A DNA stretch of 64,000 nucleotides, from NCBI RefSeq assembly GCF_001693275.1, contig NZ_CP016477.1:1-64000 (forward strand), written 5' to 3'. The notes beneath the pieces are model-generated. The model was not told the origin of the DNA, ran no database searches, and worked only from the letters and a program-made list of their open reading frames with translations. Positions 26,004-35,404 of the stretch are shown piece after piece; the stretch's first letter is position 1, and each line of letters begins with the position of its first letter. A program made the translations under genes and the position numbers. The DNA comes from Picosynechococcus sp. PCC 7117. GTDB taxonomy: Bacteria > Cyanobacteriota > Cyanobacteriia > Cyanobacteriales > MRBY01.

Positions 26004-27035
26004 ATGCCAAATGTTGTTCTGTGTGGCTATTACGGTCAGGGAAATGCCGGGGATGAAGCCCTGCTATTGACTCTGTTACAGATGTTGCCCCCTGGGGTGA
26101 AGCCCATTGTCCTCTCCCACAATCCAACCGCGACGACCCAAGCCTATGGTGTGACCGCAATTCCCCACAAATCCTGGGCAACCCTCAAGGCGATCGCCAA
26201 AGCAGATGGTTTTATCTTTGGGGGCGGCAGTTTATTGCAGGATGTCACGAGTTTAGGAAGCCTGCTATATTACGCTGGTTTGATGAAATGGGCGCAACTC
26301 CTAGGAAAAAAGACCATCGCCTGGGGCCAGGGCATCGGCCCGTTGCAGTCTAGTTTGGCGAATCAGGTTACGCGCTTTGTGCTGCGGGGTTGCACAGGAA
26401 TCACTGTGCGGGATCAAGCTTCAGCAGATTTATTAAAAAATTGGCAGATTCCCCACAGGCTCGCCCCAGATCCGGTGTGGGCTTTAGCCGCAAAACCTTT
26501 TCTGGAAATGCCAGATTTACCCCATCCCCGCATTGCGGTCAATCTCCGCTCCCACCGCACTTTAACCGCCCCAAAAATTGCTGTTCTGGGGGAAGCCCTC
26601 AAACAATTTCAACGGCAGCATCAGGCCAGTGTGATTCTTGTGCCGTTTCAAAAAAGCCAGGATGAGGCGATCGCCAAGCAACTTTACGACGAATTAGCAG
26701 AACCCAAGGCAATCATTACCCCATTGCAACCGCAACAGTACAAAAGCCTGTTTGCCCAAGTGGATTTTCTGATTGGGATGCGCCTCCATAGTTTGATCCT
26801 CGCCGCCGCCGCTTGTCCCTGCTTTGCCCTGAGCTACGATCCTAAGGTGGCCCAGCTACAGCAACAATGTCACCTCCCTGGCCTTGATCTGGATCAACTC
26901 CCCCGCGATGCAACTGCGATTACCGAGCAGTGGACAGCCGCTTTGCAAACCGCCGAAAAGCTGACCCCAGCCCAGCAGCAAACGATTCAATCCCAGGTAC
27001 AGACCCATCAGGAAATACTGACAATCTTTCTTTAA
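26004..27035 (+). CDS. csaB: Polysaccharide pyruvyl transferase CsaB
   Basis: CsaB adds pyruvyl groups to cell-wall-linked polysaccharide, which in some bacteria anchors S-layer proteins. The 343-residue protein begins VVLCGYYGQGNAGDEALLLTLLQ, the hallmark of the family, and continues with GFIFGGGSLLQDVTS, TIAWGQGIGPL, GITVRDQASADLL, VILVPFQKSQDE and GMRLHSLILAAAACPCFALSYDPKV. The frame is open from 25902, but the ATG at 26004 matches the usual N terminus. It lies between the divergent LysE gene and dps. The polysaccharide acted on here is unknown. Confidence 0.92.
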   Translation: MPNVVLCGYYGQGNAGDEALLLTLLQMLPPGVKPIVLSHNPTATTQAYGVTAIPHKSWATLKAIAKADGFIFGGGSLLQDVTSLGSLLYYAGLMKWAQLLGKKTIAWGQGIGPLQSSLANQVTRFVLRGCTGITVRDQASADLLKNWQIPHRLAPDPVWALAAKPFLEMPDLPHPRIAVNLRSHRTLTAPKIAVLGEALKQFQRQHQASVILVPFQKSQDEAIAKQLYDELAEPKAIITPLQPQQYKSLFAQVDFLIGMRLHSLILAAAACPCFALSYDPKVAQLQQQCHLPGLDLDQLPRDATAITEQWTAALQTAEKLTPAQQQTIQSQVQTHQEILTIFL

Positions 27036-27127
27036 AAATGCGCTCGGTTTTGACACCTAGGATGCGATCGCCGAAAAAATTGTTGATAATGGGCGTAAAA
27101 GTACTCTAACTGGAAAATCTTCACATA

Positions 27128-27664
27128 ATGGGTAGTAAATCCAAAACTAAGACCAAAGCCAAAGAAGAAGTAGCCATGAGCACTGTCTCTGGCCCGATGC
27201 CCATCAACACTGGCATTAGCGAAGCCGATCGAGAGGCGATCGCCAAAGGCTTAAGCCACCTCCTCGCCGACACTTACACCCTCTATCTCAAAACCCATAA
27301 TTTCCACTGGAACGTCACTGGGCCAATGTTCCAGACTCTCCACCTCCTCTTTGAAACCCAGTACAACGAACTCGCCCTCGCCGTGGATCTCATTGCCGAA
27401 CGCATCCGCGCCCTGGGTGTACCGGCCCCCGGTACCTACCAAGAATTTGCCGAACTCTCCGCCATCCCCGAAGGCACAGGAGTACCCACTGCCGAAGAAA
27501 TGATTCGTCTTTTGGTAGAAGGCCAAGAAACCGTTGTCCGCACTGCCCGCTCCATCTTCCCCACCGTGGACAAGGCCAACGACGAACCCACCGCCGATCT
27601 GCTCACCCAACGGATGCAGGTTCACGAAAAAAATGCCTGGATGCTCCGGAGTTTGTTGGGCTAG
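27128..27664 (+). CDS. dps: Dps family DNA-binding/ferritin-like protein
   Basis: Dps proteins form 12-subunit shells that oxidise and store iron with hydrogen peroxide and protect DNA. The 178-residue protein has a basic, Lys-rich N-terminal tail ([13 protein letters not shown]) that could bind DNA, followed by the ferritin-like bundle with [27 protein letters not shown] near residue 58, which holds the His, Asp/Glu ferroxidase ligands shared between subunits, and [13 protein letters not shown]. An in-frame ATG at 27176 would remove the basic tail, but the ATG at 27128 is preferred since such tails are common. tmRNA follows about 100 bp downstream. Confidence 0.94.
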   Translation: MGSKSKTKTKAKEEVAMSTVSGPMPINTGISEADREAIAKGLSHLLADTYTLYLKTHNFHWNVTGPMFQTLHLLFETQYNELALAVDLIAERIRALGVPAPGTYQEFAELSAIPEGTGVPTAEEMIRLLVEGQETVVRTARSIFPTVDKANDEPTADLLTQRMQVHEKNAWMLRSLLG

Positions 27665-27743
27665 AACCTCTTACGAAAAATAATGGGAGGCGATCGCGAA
27701 CTTGATAGCGGGTTTTCCCTCCCTAAGAACCAAGGCCCAATGC

Positions 27744-27749
27744 TATACT
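27744..27749 (+). promoter_or_regulatory. Candidate -10 box for ssrA
   Basis: TATACT lies 14 bp before the inferred mature 5' end of tmRNA and matches the sigma-70 consensus TATAAT at five of six positions. No good -35 hexamer is present at 16-18 bp spacing, so the assignment rests on position alone. Confidence 0.4.
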
Positions 27750-27762
27750 AAATACATTGCAC

Positions 27763-28155
27763 GGGGCCGCAACGGTTTCGACAGGTTGGCGAAAGCTTCC
27801 ACTGTGATGCAGGTCGAGAGTGGGTCTCCTCTCGCAAATCAAAGATCCAAACAAAATGTAACTGCGAACAACATCGTTCCTTTCGCTCGCAAAGCTGCTG
27901 CTGTAGCTTAATAAGAACACCTTAACTTAGGTTCGAGCATTCATAATTCGACTCCGTTAAGGATTATGACTAAACCCCCAACGGATGCTCTCTAGGAATA
28001 CATCTGGTTTGCACTAGAGCTAAGACTAGACCAGAGATTCTTGGCGACTCGGAACAAGCAGTCGTTCCCGTTCTGAGGATTAGAAGGACTAAACCTGTGA
28101 ATGAGCTAGGGGTGAATACCCAGTTTGGACAGCAGTTCGACTCTGCTCGGCTCCA
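27763..28155 (+). ncRNA. ssrA: Transfer-messenger RNA (tmRNA)
   Basis: tmRNA rescues stalled ribosomes and tags the unfinished protein for proteolysis. The 5' end GGGGCCGCAACGGTTTCGACAGG and the 3' end CAGTTCGACTCTGCTCGGCTCCA are the conserved tRNA-like half-molecules; GGGGCCG pairs with CGGCTCC to make the acceptor stem. The CCA tail is not fully encoded. The tag frame reads ANNIVPFARKAAAVA and then TAA at about 27909, close to known cyanobacterial tags that start ANNIV. The one-piece layout is normal for this group. The 3' end is followed by a clear terminator. Confidence 0.97.
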
Positions 28156-28176
28156 TTTCATTTAATCAGTTACAAC

Positions 28177-28214
28177 AAAAAGCCCCCTAAATTAAACGAG
28201 GGGGTTTTGTTTTG
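28177..28214 (+). terminator. Rho-independent-type terminator after ssrA
   Basis: The arms AAAGCCCCCT and AGGGGGTTTT form a strong GC hairpin with an AT-rich loop, followed by GTTTTG. It lies about 25 bp after the tmRNA 3' end and ahead of the convergent CNNM gene, so it may serve both strands. Confidence 0.8.
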
Positions 28215-28233
28215 CGTTAAAGCCTAGCGAATT

Positions 28234-29553
28234 TTAAGCTTGGTCAAGTTCTTTGGCATCCAGCAGCGAAACCAAAACTTTGTCCACCCTTGCGCCGTCC
28301 ATGTCCACCACCTCAAAGCGGATCCCACTCCACTCAAAATGCTCACCCGATTGGGGAATATGGTTTAGGAGGTGCGTCATAAATCCGCCTAAAGTATGGA
28401 ATGCTCCTGTGTCTTCATCGGGGAGCGTTTTCTTTTCCAACAAGGCTTTCAATTCATCAATGTCTAAAAGTCCATCTAATAGCCAGGAATTGTCATCCCG
28501 CTGAATAATCATCGGTTCCTCATCGTGTTCCATAGAGGGCAAGTCCCCAACGATCGCCTCCATCAGGTCATTCAACGTCACCACACCTTCGATTCCGCCA
28601 TATTCATCTGTGACCAAAGCAATGTGAATCCCTGTGGCTTTGAATTGTTCAATCACACTCAGGGTACGTGTTCCTTCGGAAATGTAAAGGGGAGGTTGGA
28701 GCATTGCTTGTATATCGATGGGCTGACCCGATAGTTGCGCACTCAATAGGGTTGTCCCTCGCACTGTCCCCAGGCAATGGTCAAGGGTGTCGCGACCTAC
28801 AGGAAACCGGGAATGGTTACTCTCCATCACTTCTTTGAGGTTTTCTTCTAGGGGAGCGGTGATATCTAGCCACACAATGTCTGTGCGGGGAGTCATCATG
28901 GCTTTAATGGGGCGATCGCCTAGTCGAAAAACCCGTTGAACAATGTCATGCTCTGCCGCCTCAAAGAGACCGGATTCTGCCCCTTGACGAATCAAAACCT
29001 TAATTTCTTCTTCTGTGATGTCCGGTTCATTGGAATCCTGAATCCCCAAAAGATGTAACAGGGCCTCCGTTGAACTGCCCAAGATCCGTACTAATGGCGT
29101 TGTTAAACGAGATAGCCAGCGCATGGGCTTAGCGACAGTACAGGCAATTTTTTCCGGAGCATTAAGGGCAATCCGTTTTGGGACTAATTCCCCAATGACG
29201 AGGGATAGATAGGTAATAATCGTCACCACGATCACGACGCTAATGGCTTCACTGTAGGGTTGTAAGCGCGGAATATTATCGAAGGCAGGTTTGAGGCGTT
29301 GGGCAATGGTTGCACCACCCACTGCGCCGCTCAGGATACCGATTAAGGTGATGCCAATTTGTACAGTCGAGAGAAATTCATTCGGATTATTCGCTAATTT
29401 CAGCGCCGCTCTCGCTTTTACGTTTCCTTGCTCTAACAGTTGCTCTAATCGGATTTTTCGGGCAGAAACGACGGCAATCTCTGAACCGGAAAAGATGCCA
29501 TTCAGGATCGTTAGCAGAAGAATGACCAAAATTTCAAGGACACTCGAAGACAT
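28234..29553 (-). CDS. CNNM/HlyC-CorC family membrane protein (DUF21-CBS-CorC)
   Basis: The 439-residue protein has the three-part layout of the family: an N-terminal DUF21 membrane domain (about 1-200) starting SSSVLEILVILLLTILNGIFSGSEIAVV, a pair of CBS domains in the middle (MMTPRTDIVWLD and HIALVTDEYGGIEGVVTLNDLMEAIVGD), and a C-terminal CorC_HlyC domain ending FEWSGIRFEVVDMDGARVDKV. Family members transport or regulate Mg2+ or Na+; the old name hemolysin is historical. It is convergent with ssrA. cysQ lies upstream on the same strand with a gap of about 140 bp. Confidence 0.93.
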   Translation of the reverse strand: MSSSVLEILVILLLTILNGIFSGSEIAVVSARKIRLEQLLEQGNVKARAALKLANNPNEFLSTVQIGITLIGILSGAVGGATIAQRLKPAFDNIPRLQPYSEAISVVIVVTIITYLSLVIGELVPKRIALNAPEKIACTVAKPMRWLSRLTTPLVRILGSSTEALLHLLGIQDSNEPDITEEEIKVLIRQGAESGLFEAAEHDIVQRVFRLGDRPIKAMMTPRTDIVWLDITAPLEENLKEVMESNHSRFPVGRDTLDHCLGTVRGTTLLSAQLSGQPIDIQAMLQPPLYISEGTRTLSVIEQFKATGIHIALVTDEYGGIEGVVTLNDLMEAIVGDLPSMEHDEEPMIIQRDDNSWLLDGLLDIDELKALLEKKTLPDEDTGAFHTLGGFMTHLLNHIPQSGEHFEWSGIRFEVVDMDGARVDKVLVSLLDAKELDQA

Positions 29554-29694
29554 GGTGGCAAATCAAAAACAAATGAGTCTCTTTAGCATAAGGGGTGATT
29601 GTGGGAAAAGGTGTAAATTCCTGGTTTAACCCTCGCCGTCGTTGAGATGGGTCATGACCCCTTGATTGATCCCAACCTTGCTTTTGGTGACAAA

Positions 29695-30540
29695 CTATGT
29701 CCGATCTAGTTCTGCAAGGATGGCGATCGCCTGCTGACAAAGTTCTGCATGACACGGCCCATTAGACGCCATAATGCCGCCCCACTTCACTACATCGCCT
29801 TGGTTATAGAGCACTTCATTGCCCTCAAAGTAGCTAAATTTTCCCCCTGCTTCCGTGAGGATTAGTTCCGGGGCCGCAAAATCCCAATCTTTTGCTGCAG
29901 ATTTCCCCGATAGAGAAATATAAACGTCAGATTTTTGTTCGAGAATATGGGCAATTTTACAACCGACACTCCCCACATAATTTCTATCTTTAAAGGGTAG
30001 GCGATCTAACAAATCCTGGAAGCGTTGATCCCGGTGGGTACGGCTGGCGACTAGATATAGATCTTCTGGCTGATGGCGCTCAGAAACTTTAATCGGGGTG
30101 ACGGTGCCATCACGAGTTTCCACAAAAGTGCCATTCCCTTTCGACGCGAAATAAAGTTTTTCTGCTTCGGGGACAACCACTACCGCAATGACCGGGCGGC
30201 CTTCATGAACTAAACAAATGTGGACGGCATATTCTCCTGTTTGGTCAATAAAATCACGGGTGCCATCGAGGGGATCAATAATCCACACCCAAGGATGTTC
30301 AACTTTATTGCCGTCGTAGGTTTCTTCGCTGAGATAGGCAAAATCTTCAGTGCCTAACTTTTCTTGAAACGCTTCCAGAATATAGTGATTTGCTGCTAAA
30401 TCTGCCTTGGTGACGGGGCCATCTTTTTTATCAGAAATATTTTTAATATCTCCTTTGTAATAACTTTGGAGAACATCCCCTGCGCCCCAACCGATTTGTC
30501 GGGCGATCGCCAAAACTTCTTCTAACCGTTGCTGATCCAT
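29695..30540 (-). CDS. cysQ: 3'(2'),5'-bisphosphate nucleotidase / inositol monophosphatase family protein (CysQ-like)
   Basis: The 281-residue protein belongs to the Li+-sensitive FIG superfamily. Metal-binding motifs are DGPVTKADLAANHYI near residue 40, YLSEETYDG near 70, WIIDPLDGTRDFIDQTGEYAVHI near 88 and the C-terminal AKDWDFAAPELILTEAGG near 215. In the CysQ branch these enzymes hydrolyse PAP, the by-product of sulfate assimilation; inositol phosphates are an alternative substrate. The frame starts with TTG at 30549, but the ATG at 30540 is the better start. It follows lysS on the same strand. Confidence 0.88.
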   Translation of the reverse strand: MDQQRLEEVLAIARQIGWGAGDVLQSYYKGDIKNISDKKDGPVTKADLAANHYILEAFQEKLGTEDFAYLSEETYDGNKVEHPWVWIIDPLDGTRDFIDQTGEYAVHICLVHEGRPVIAVVVVPEAEKLYFASKGNGTFVETRDGTVTPIKVSERHQPEDLYLVASRTHRDQRFQDLLDRLPFKDRNYVGSVGCKIAHILEQKSDVYISLSGKSAAKDWDFAAPELILTEAGGKFSYFEGNEVLYNQGDVVKWGGIMASNGPCHAELCQQAIAILAELDRT

Positions 30541-30571
30541 TGTTCTCAAATTCTACCCAGGTAAATAAGCT

Positions 30572-32125
30572 TTAAACTGATGTTTTCTCTGCTGGAGAAA
30601 TCTCCTCAGTTTCTTTGCGGTTTTTCAATAGCGGGAAGGCGATCACATCGCGGATACTTTCAGCATTAGTCAACAACATCACCAGGCGATCAATCCCAAT
30701 CCCTAGACCAACCGTGGGAGGCATGCCGTATTCCAGTGCTGTGACAAAATCCTCATCCACATCACAAGCTTCCTCGTCCCCCGCTGCTTTCTTGGCCGCT
30801 TGTTCTTCCAACCGTTGCCGTTGATCGACGGGATCCGTTAACTCAGAGAAACCATTGGCAAGTTCTCGGCCCACAATAAACAATTCAAAACGCTCCGTTA
30901 AACCCGGTTTATCGCGGTGGGGCTTGGCGAGGGGAGACACTTCCACAGGATATTCTGTCACAAAAGTGGGCTGAATTAAAGTTGCTTCTACCTTTTGCTC
31001 GAAGGCTTCATTCAGTAATTGCCCGATGGTTTTACATTTTTCGGGAATGTGCATTCCTACAGATTCAGCGGCTTGCTTTGCGGCGTTAAGGTCATCAAAG
31101 CTGAGGAAATCGATCCCTGTGGCTTCCTGAACGAGGTTTTGCATGGTTTCCCGGCGCCAGGGAGTACCCACATCAACGATCACCTCACCATAGGGCAGTT
31201 GAGCTTGACCGACGACGTCCTTCGCAAGGGTACGAATTAGATCTTCTGTGAGATCCATCATGTCGAAATAGTCACCATAGGCTTGGTAGACTTCGATGGA
31301 GGTAAATTCGGGGTTGTGCTTAGTGGAAACGCCCTCATTGCGAAAGATGCGCCCTAATTCAAAGACTCGCTCAAAGCCACCGACCACTAATCGCTTCAGG
31401 TGTAATTCCGTGGCGATCCGCAGATAGAGCGGCATATCAAGGGTGTTGTGGTGGGTAATGAAAGGACGGGCTTCTGCGCCGCCAGCTTCGGCTTGGAGGA
31501 CGGGGGTTTCAATTTCGAGGAAATCGCGGTCTTCAAGATAACGGCGGATGGCGGCAGTAATTTTGGCGCGACGGCGAAATGTCTCTTTAACTTGGGGATT
31601 AATAATCAGATCAACATAACGCTGACGGTAGCGTTTTTCGATGTCGGTGAGGCCATGCCACTTATCAGGGAGGGGCAGCAGGGATTTGGTGAGCATGGCA
31701 AATTGACTCACTTTAATGGAGAGTTCCCCTTTTTCGGTGCGCTTGATAATACCTTTGACACCAATAATATCGCCGACGTCGGTGAGTTTTTTGAGGTGGT
31801 TGAATGCGCCTTCGAGGTCGGGCATTCCGCCATTAATTAATTTCTTATCGAGGTAAAGCTGGATCGTGCCAGTTTCGTCCTGGAGGCTAAAAAACGCAAG
31901 TTTACCGAAGACACGACGGGCGAGAATTCTCCCAGCAATGGATACGGTGTCTTCGACTTCTTCTCCAGCTTCGATGTCTTTATATTTTTCCTGTAGTTCG
32001 GCGGTGTGGTGGCTGATCTCCCATTTGTAGGCGTAGGGATTCATGGCGATCGCCTTGAGTTGATCAACCTTTTCTAATCGGGTAGCACGAATGTCATCGA
32101 GGGAGGAATGGCTAGACTCAGACAT
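30572..32125 (-). CDS. lysS: Lysine--tRNA ligase, class II
   Basis: The 517-residue enzyme charges tRNA-Lys. It has the N-terminal OB-fold anticodon domain ([32 protein letters not shown], about 60-100) and the class II core with motif 1 near 190 ([10 protein letters not shown]), motif 2 [32 protein letters not shown] near 255 and motif 3 [18 protein letters not shown] near 475. A linker insert [20 protein letters not shown] is present near 440. The ATG at 32125 leads the cysQ gene on the same strand. Confidence 0.97.
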   Translation of the reverse strand: MSESSHSSLDDIRATRLEKVDQLKAIAMNPYAYKWEISHHTAELQEKYKDIEAGEEVEDTVSIAGRILARRVFGKLAFFSLQDETGTIQLYLDKKLINGGMPDLEGAFNHLKKLTDVGDIIGVKGIIKRTEKGELSIKVSQFAMLTKSLLPLPDKWHGLTDIEKRYRQRYVDLIINPQVKETFRRRAKITAAIRRYLEDRDFLEIETPVLQAEAGGAEARPFITHHNTLDMPLYLRIATELHLKRLVVGGFERVFELGRIFRNEGVSTKHNPEFTSIEVYQAYGDYFDMMDLTEDLIRTLAKDVVGQAQLPYGEVIVDVGTPWRRETMQNLVQEATGIDFLSFDDLNAAKQAAESVGMHIPEKCKTIGQLLNEAFEQKVEATLIQPTFVTEYPVEVSPLAKPHRDKPGLTERFELFIVGRELANGFSELTDPVDQRQRLEEQAAKKAAGDEEACDVDEDFVTALEYGMPPTVGLGIGIDRLVMLLTNAESIRDVIAFPLLKNRKETEEISPAEKTSV

Positions 32126-32213
32126 GGGAAAATTAAAGACTGTGAAGGCTCGTCGCAGAACTCGGTTATTATAACGGCTTCGTTCTCAAAACAGAACCGC
32201 CACGGCCTTTAAC

Positions 32214-33182
32214 TCACGGGGAGCGAGAATAGCTCAGGGGAATTTGGGGTGTGAGGTGCCGGAGGAAGCCGAGGAAAAATTGGGCCGCCGCTTCGGTGGC
32301 ATAGGCACGGAAGGGCAGGGGGGGTTGAGGATTTCCGTAGCTCTGCACCGCTTTGATCACAATGGCAGGACAGTCTATTGCAGTAGCCAGGGTTGTGGTG
32401 GCGGCACTGCCGATATCTAGGCCAAATAGGTGAGTCTGGGTCGCAAAAGGATCCTCCTCGGTCTGGAAATTGGTATTGGTCACATCGGCGATCGCCCCTA
32501 GGTGGACTGCTGGAACTGCTGGATCGTGGGGGAAACCCGTCGCTAAATGGAGCGCGTGATTATCACGGATTAAATCGATGGCCAGGGCCGTGAGACGAAC
32601 CGGGTCGGCAGTGAGTAATTTTTCGGTGACTAATTGCTCGAAAATCAAAGGCCAGTCGGGACAGTGATAGCGGCGCTCAGGGTGGGCCTGGGGTGGGGGG
32701 CAATGGTCAGGCTTGAGTTCGTGGTCGTAGAGAGTGTGGAGTAACCAGCCCCGCTGGTGCAAGCTTGATTTAGGACGCGGCGTTTGGATTTGCTGTTGCC
32801 AAGCGCTAGATTGCCCCAGAAGTCGCGTTTGCCAAGGTTGGGCGAGGATGTAGGCGGAGTCACTGGTGCGGTTTGCTGTTGGTAGCGTGAAAATTTTCTG
32901 GGCAACGATAATATCCCCTAAAACAACTTTGGCCGGATTGCCTCGACAGATGCCAACCATCACAACTAACTGCGGCTTTAGATGGTCGCCTAGGGAAATA
33001 AGACGCTGGGGATTAGCAAGGGATTTGGTAGAAAGATGCACAAGGGCGAGTTGTAACCCGTTGTAATCGGTGGCGAGGTAGGGAGTACCACAAGGGGTTA
33101 AGGTTTCCTGCCAGGGGTGATGGATCGCCCTTTGGAGCGCAAGAAACTCATCGGGAAAAACCGTAAGACAAAGAATTTTCAT
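32214..33182 (-). CDS. Phosphorylase-superfamily (nucleoside phosphorylase/nucleosidase-like) protein
   Basis: The 322-residue protein starts MKILCLTVFPDEFLALQRAI and shows LVVMVGICRGNPAKVVLGDIIVAQKIF near residue 80, the purine nucleosidase-like core, and AVHLGAIADVTNTN with DIGSAATTTLATAIDCPAIVIKAVQSYG near the C terminus. This is the pattern of MTA/SAH nucleosidase-like domains often fused or linked to signalling systems in cyanobacteria. An insert of about 80 residues lies between the two halves. The frame begins further upstream, but the ATG at 33182 is the natural start. Its substrate is unknown. Confidence 0.8.
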   Translation of the reverse strand: MKILCLTVFPDEFLALQRAIHHPWQETLTPCGTPYLATDYNGLQLALVHLSTKSLANPQRLISLGDHLKPQLVVMVGICRGNPAKVVLGDIIVAQKIFTLPTANRTSDSAYILAQPWQTRLLGQSSAWQQQIQTPRPKSSLHQRGWLLHTLYDHELKPDHCPPPQAHPERRYHCPDWPLIFEQLVTEKLLTADPVRLTALAIDLIRDNHALHLATGFPHDPAVPAVHLGAIADVTNTNFQTEEDPFATQTHLFGLDIGSAATTTLATAIDCPAIVIKAVQSYGNPQPPLPFRAYATEAAAQFFLGFLRHLTPQIPLSYSRSP

Positions 33183-33421
33183 GGCATGGGCCGCAAGACA
33201 ATACTGGCGCAAATGACCGCAGGAAATCTCAAAAATTGTGCCCTTAAAATTAACGGGAAAAAAGGGGCAAATTTTAGGATCCTGTATCTCTATTGTAATC
33301 TGACCTCTTGGTGATAGATCTCGCTAAAAGGAAGGCGATCGCCCCTGGGCTTTGTCAGGCAACTTTACAGTCTGAAACATTTGGCCGATAATCATTGGGG
33401 CATTCCACACCGTAGCGATCC

Positions 33422-34432
33422 ATGGCGAAACAGCGCATTCTCTCTGGGGTACAACCCACCGGTAATCTTCACCTCGGCAACTATCTTGGGGCGATCCAAA
33501 ACTGGGTGGAAATTCAACAGGACTATGACAGTTTTTTTTGTGTGGTAGATCTCCACGCGATTACGGTGCCCCATGACCCCAAGGTTCTAGCAAATAATAC
33601 AAAGGCGATCGCCGCATTATATTTAGCCTGTGGCATTGATTCAGAGCACTCCACAATTTTTGTTCAATCCCACGTTAAGGCCCACAGTGAACTGGCTTGG
33701 TTACTAAATTGTGTGACCCCCCTGAACTGGTTAGAGCGGATGATTCAGTTCAAAGAAAAAGCCCAAAAACAAGGGGAAAACGTCAGCGTTGGCCTGCTCG
33801 ATTATCCGGTGCTGATGGCCGCTGATATTCTCCTGTATGATGCCAATAAAGTGCCCGTGGGCGAAGACCAAAAACAACATTTAGAGCTGACCCGCGACAT
33901 TGTGATTCGCATTAACGACAAATTTGGCACGAAGAAAAACCCTGTGCTGAAAATGCCGGATCCGCTGATTCGGACGACGGGCGCTAGGGTGATGAGTCTC
34001 ACCGACGGCACCAAAAAAATGTCCAAGTCCGATCCCTCGGAACTAAGCCGGATTAATCTTTTGGATCCTCCCGATGTGCTGACGAAAAAAATTAAAAAGT
34101 GCAAAACCGATCCCGAACGGGGCCTAGAGTTTGACAATCCTAACCGCCCGGAATGCAATAACTTGTTGGGGTTGTATGCTCTGCTCAGTGGTAAACCCAA
34201 AGAAACTGTAGCCGCCGAATGTGCCGATATGGGCTGGGGTCAATTTAAACCCCTCCTCACAGAGACCGTCATTGCCGCCCTGGAGCCAATCCAAACGAAA
34301 TACCATGACATTATGGCGAACCCCGATTACCTCGATCAGGTGTTGCGGGAAGGCCGGGAAAAAGCTGACACTGTTGCAAATGCGACCCTCAAGCAGGTGA
34401 AAGACGCCCTTGGTTTTCTGCCGTCCCTGTAG
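33422..34432 (+). CDS. trpS: Tryptophan--tRNA ligase, class I
   Basis: TrpS charges tRNA-Trp. The 336-residue enzyme has the class I signature as GVQPTGNLHLGNYLGAIQNW near residue 9 (the HIGH equivalent), MAADILLYDANKVPVGEDQKQHLELTRDI near 135, and the KMSKS loop TKKMSKSD near 197. Length and order are normal. The ATG at 33422 directly follows CGATCC. metF begins 43 bp after the stop on the same strand. Confidence 0.97.
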   Translation: MAKQRILSGVQPTGNLHLGNYLGAIQNWVEIQQDYDSFFCVVDLHAITVPHDPKVLANNTKAIAALYLACGIDSEHSTIFVQSHVKAHSELAWLLNCVTPLNWLERMIQFKEKAQKQGENVSVGLLDYPVLMAADILLYDANKVPVGEDQKQHLELTRDIVIRINDKFGTKKNPVLKMPDPLIRTTGARVMSLTDGTKKMSKSDPSELSRINLLDPPDVLTKKIKKCKTDPERGLEFDNPNRPECNNLLGLYALLSGKPKETVAAECADMGWGQFKPLLTETVIAALEPIQTKYHDIMANPDYLDQVLREGREKADTVANATLKQVKDALGFLPSL

Positions 34433-34475
34433 AATGGTTCATTACCTGTGATTTTTTTACCCTAAAACTGCTTCC

Positions 34476-35387
34476 ATGACCACCCGTCTGCGTCGTGCCA
34501 TCGAAAATCGAGACTTTGTCGTTACGGCTGAGGTTGCGCCTCCAAAGGGGGGTGACCCAACAAAAATGCTACGGATGGCAAAATTGCTTGGTGATCGCGT
34601 CCATGGGGTGAATGTGACCGATGGGAGCCGGGCCGTGATGCGAATGTCTTCTATTGCCGCCTCAACTTTACTCTTGCAAAACGGTATCGAACCAATTTTT
34701 CAGGTGGCCTGCCGCGATCGCAATGTCATTGGTCTCCAAGCAGATTTAATGGGCGCCCATGCCCTCGGTTTACGGAATGTGTTGGCCCTTACGGGGGATC
34801 CCGTCAAAGCGGGCGATCACCCCAAAGCCAAGGCGGTTTTCGATCTCGAATCGGTGCGTCTGTTAAAACTGATCACCAAATTAAATAACGGCCAAGACTT
34901 TAACGACAAAAAAATGCCCGATGGCCCCCTGGATTTGTTCCCTGGGGGTGCGGTGGATCCCCAGCTGAAAAGTTGGTACACCATTGAATCTCGCTTTGCC
35001 CGAAAAGTAGAGTCTGGGGCGCAGTTTTTCCAGTCGCAAATGATTACGGATTTCCAGCGACTCGAAGAATTTATGAACCGGGTGGCCAGTCAATATGATG
35101 TGCCCGTATTTGCGGGAATTTTTCTGTTGAAATCGGCAAAAAATGCTCAATTTATCAACCGCTGTGTACCAGGGGCGCAAATTCCCGATGCGATTATTGA
35201 GCGCCTAGCCCAAGCGGAAAATCCCCTCGAAGAAGGTCTCAAAATTGCGGCGGAGCAGGTAAAAATTGCTAAAAATCTCTGCCACGGTGTCCATATGATG
35301 GCCGTCAAAAAAGAAGATCTGATTCCGCAAATTCTTGATTTAGCGGACGTTTCCATTCAAATCTCCACGGCACCGGCCTTAGTTTAA
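34476..35387 (+). CDS. metF: Methylenetetrahydrofolate reductase family protein
   Basis: The 303-residue protein is a single flavin-binding TIM barrel of the MetF family, which reduces 5,10-methylenetetrahydrofolate to the 5-methyl form used for methionine synthesis. Visible blocks are FVVTAEVAPPKGGDPTKML near residue 14, VNVTDGSRAVMRMSS, PIFQVACRDRN, NVLALTGDPVKAGDHP near 105, and VPVFAGIFLLKSAKNAQFINRCVPGAQIPD near 210. The protein is of the short bacterial type with no regulatory C-terminal domain. It lies between trpS and the PhzF gene on the same strand, with gaps of 43 and 17 bp. Confidence 0.9.
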   Translation: MTTRLRRAIENRDFVVTAEVAPPKGGDPTKMLRMAKLLGDRVHGVNVTDGSRAVMRMSSIAASTLLLQNGIEPIFQVACRDRNVIGLQADLMGAHALGLRNVLALTGDPVKAGDHPKAKAVFDLESVRLLKLITKLNNGQDFNDKKMPDGPLDLFPGGAVDPQLKSWYTIESRFARKVESGAQFFQSQMITDFQRLEEFMNRVASQYDVPVFAGIFLLKSAKNAQFINRCVPGAQIPDAIIERLAQAENPLEEGLKIAAEQVKIAKNLCHGVHMMAVKKEDLIPQILDLADVSIQISTAPALV

Positions 35388-35404
35388 GTTTATTTTTAAC
35401 CTAT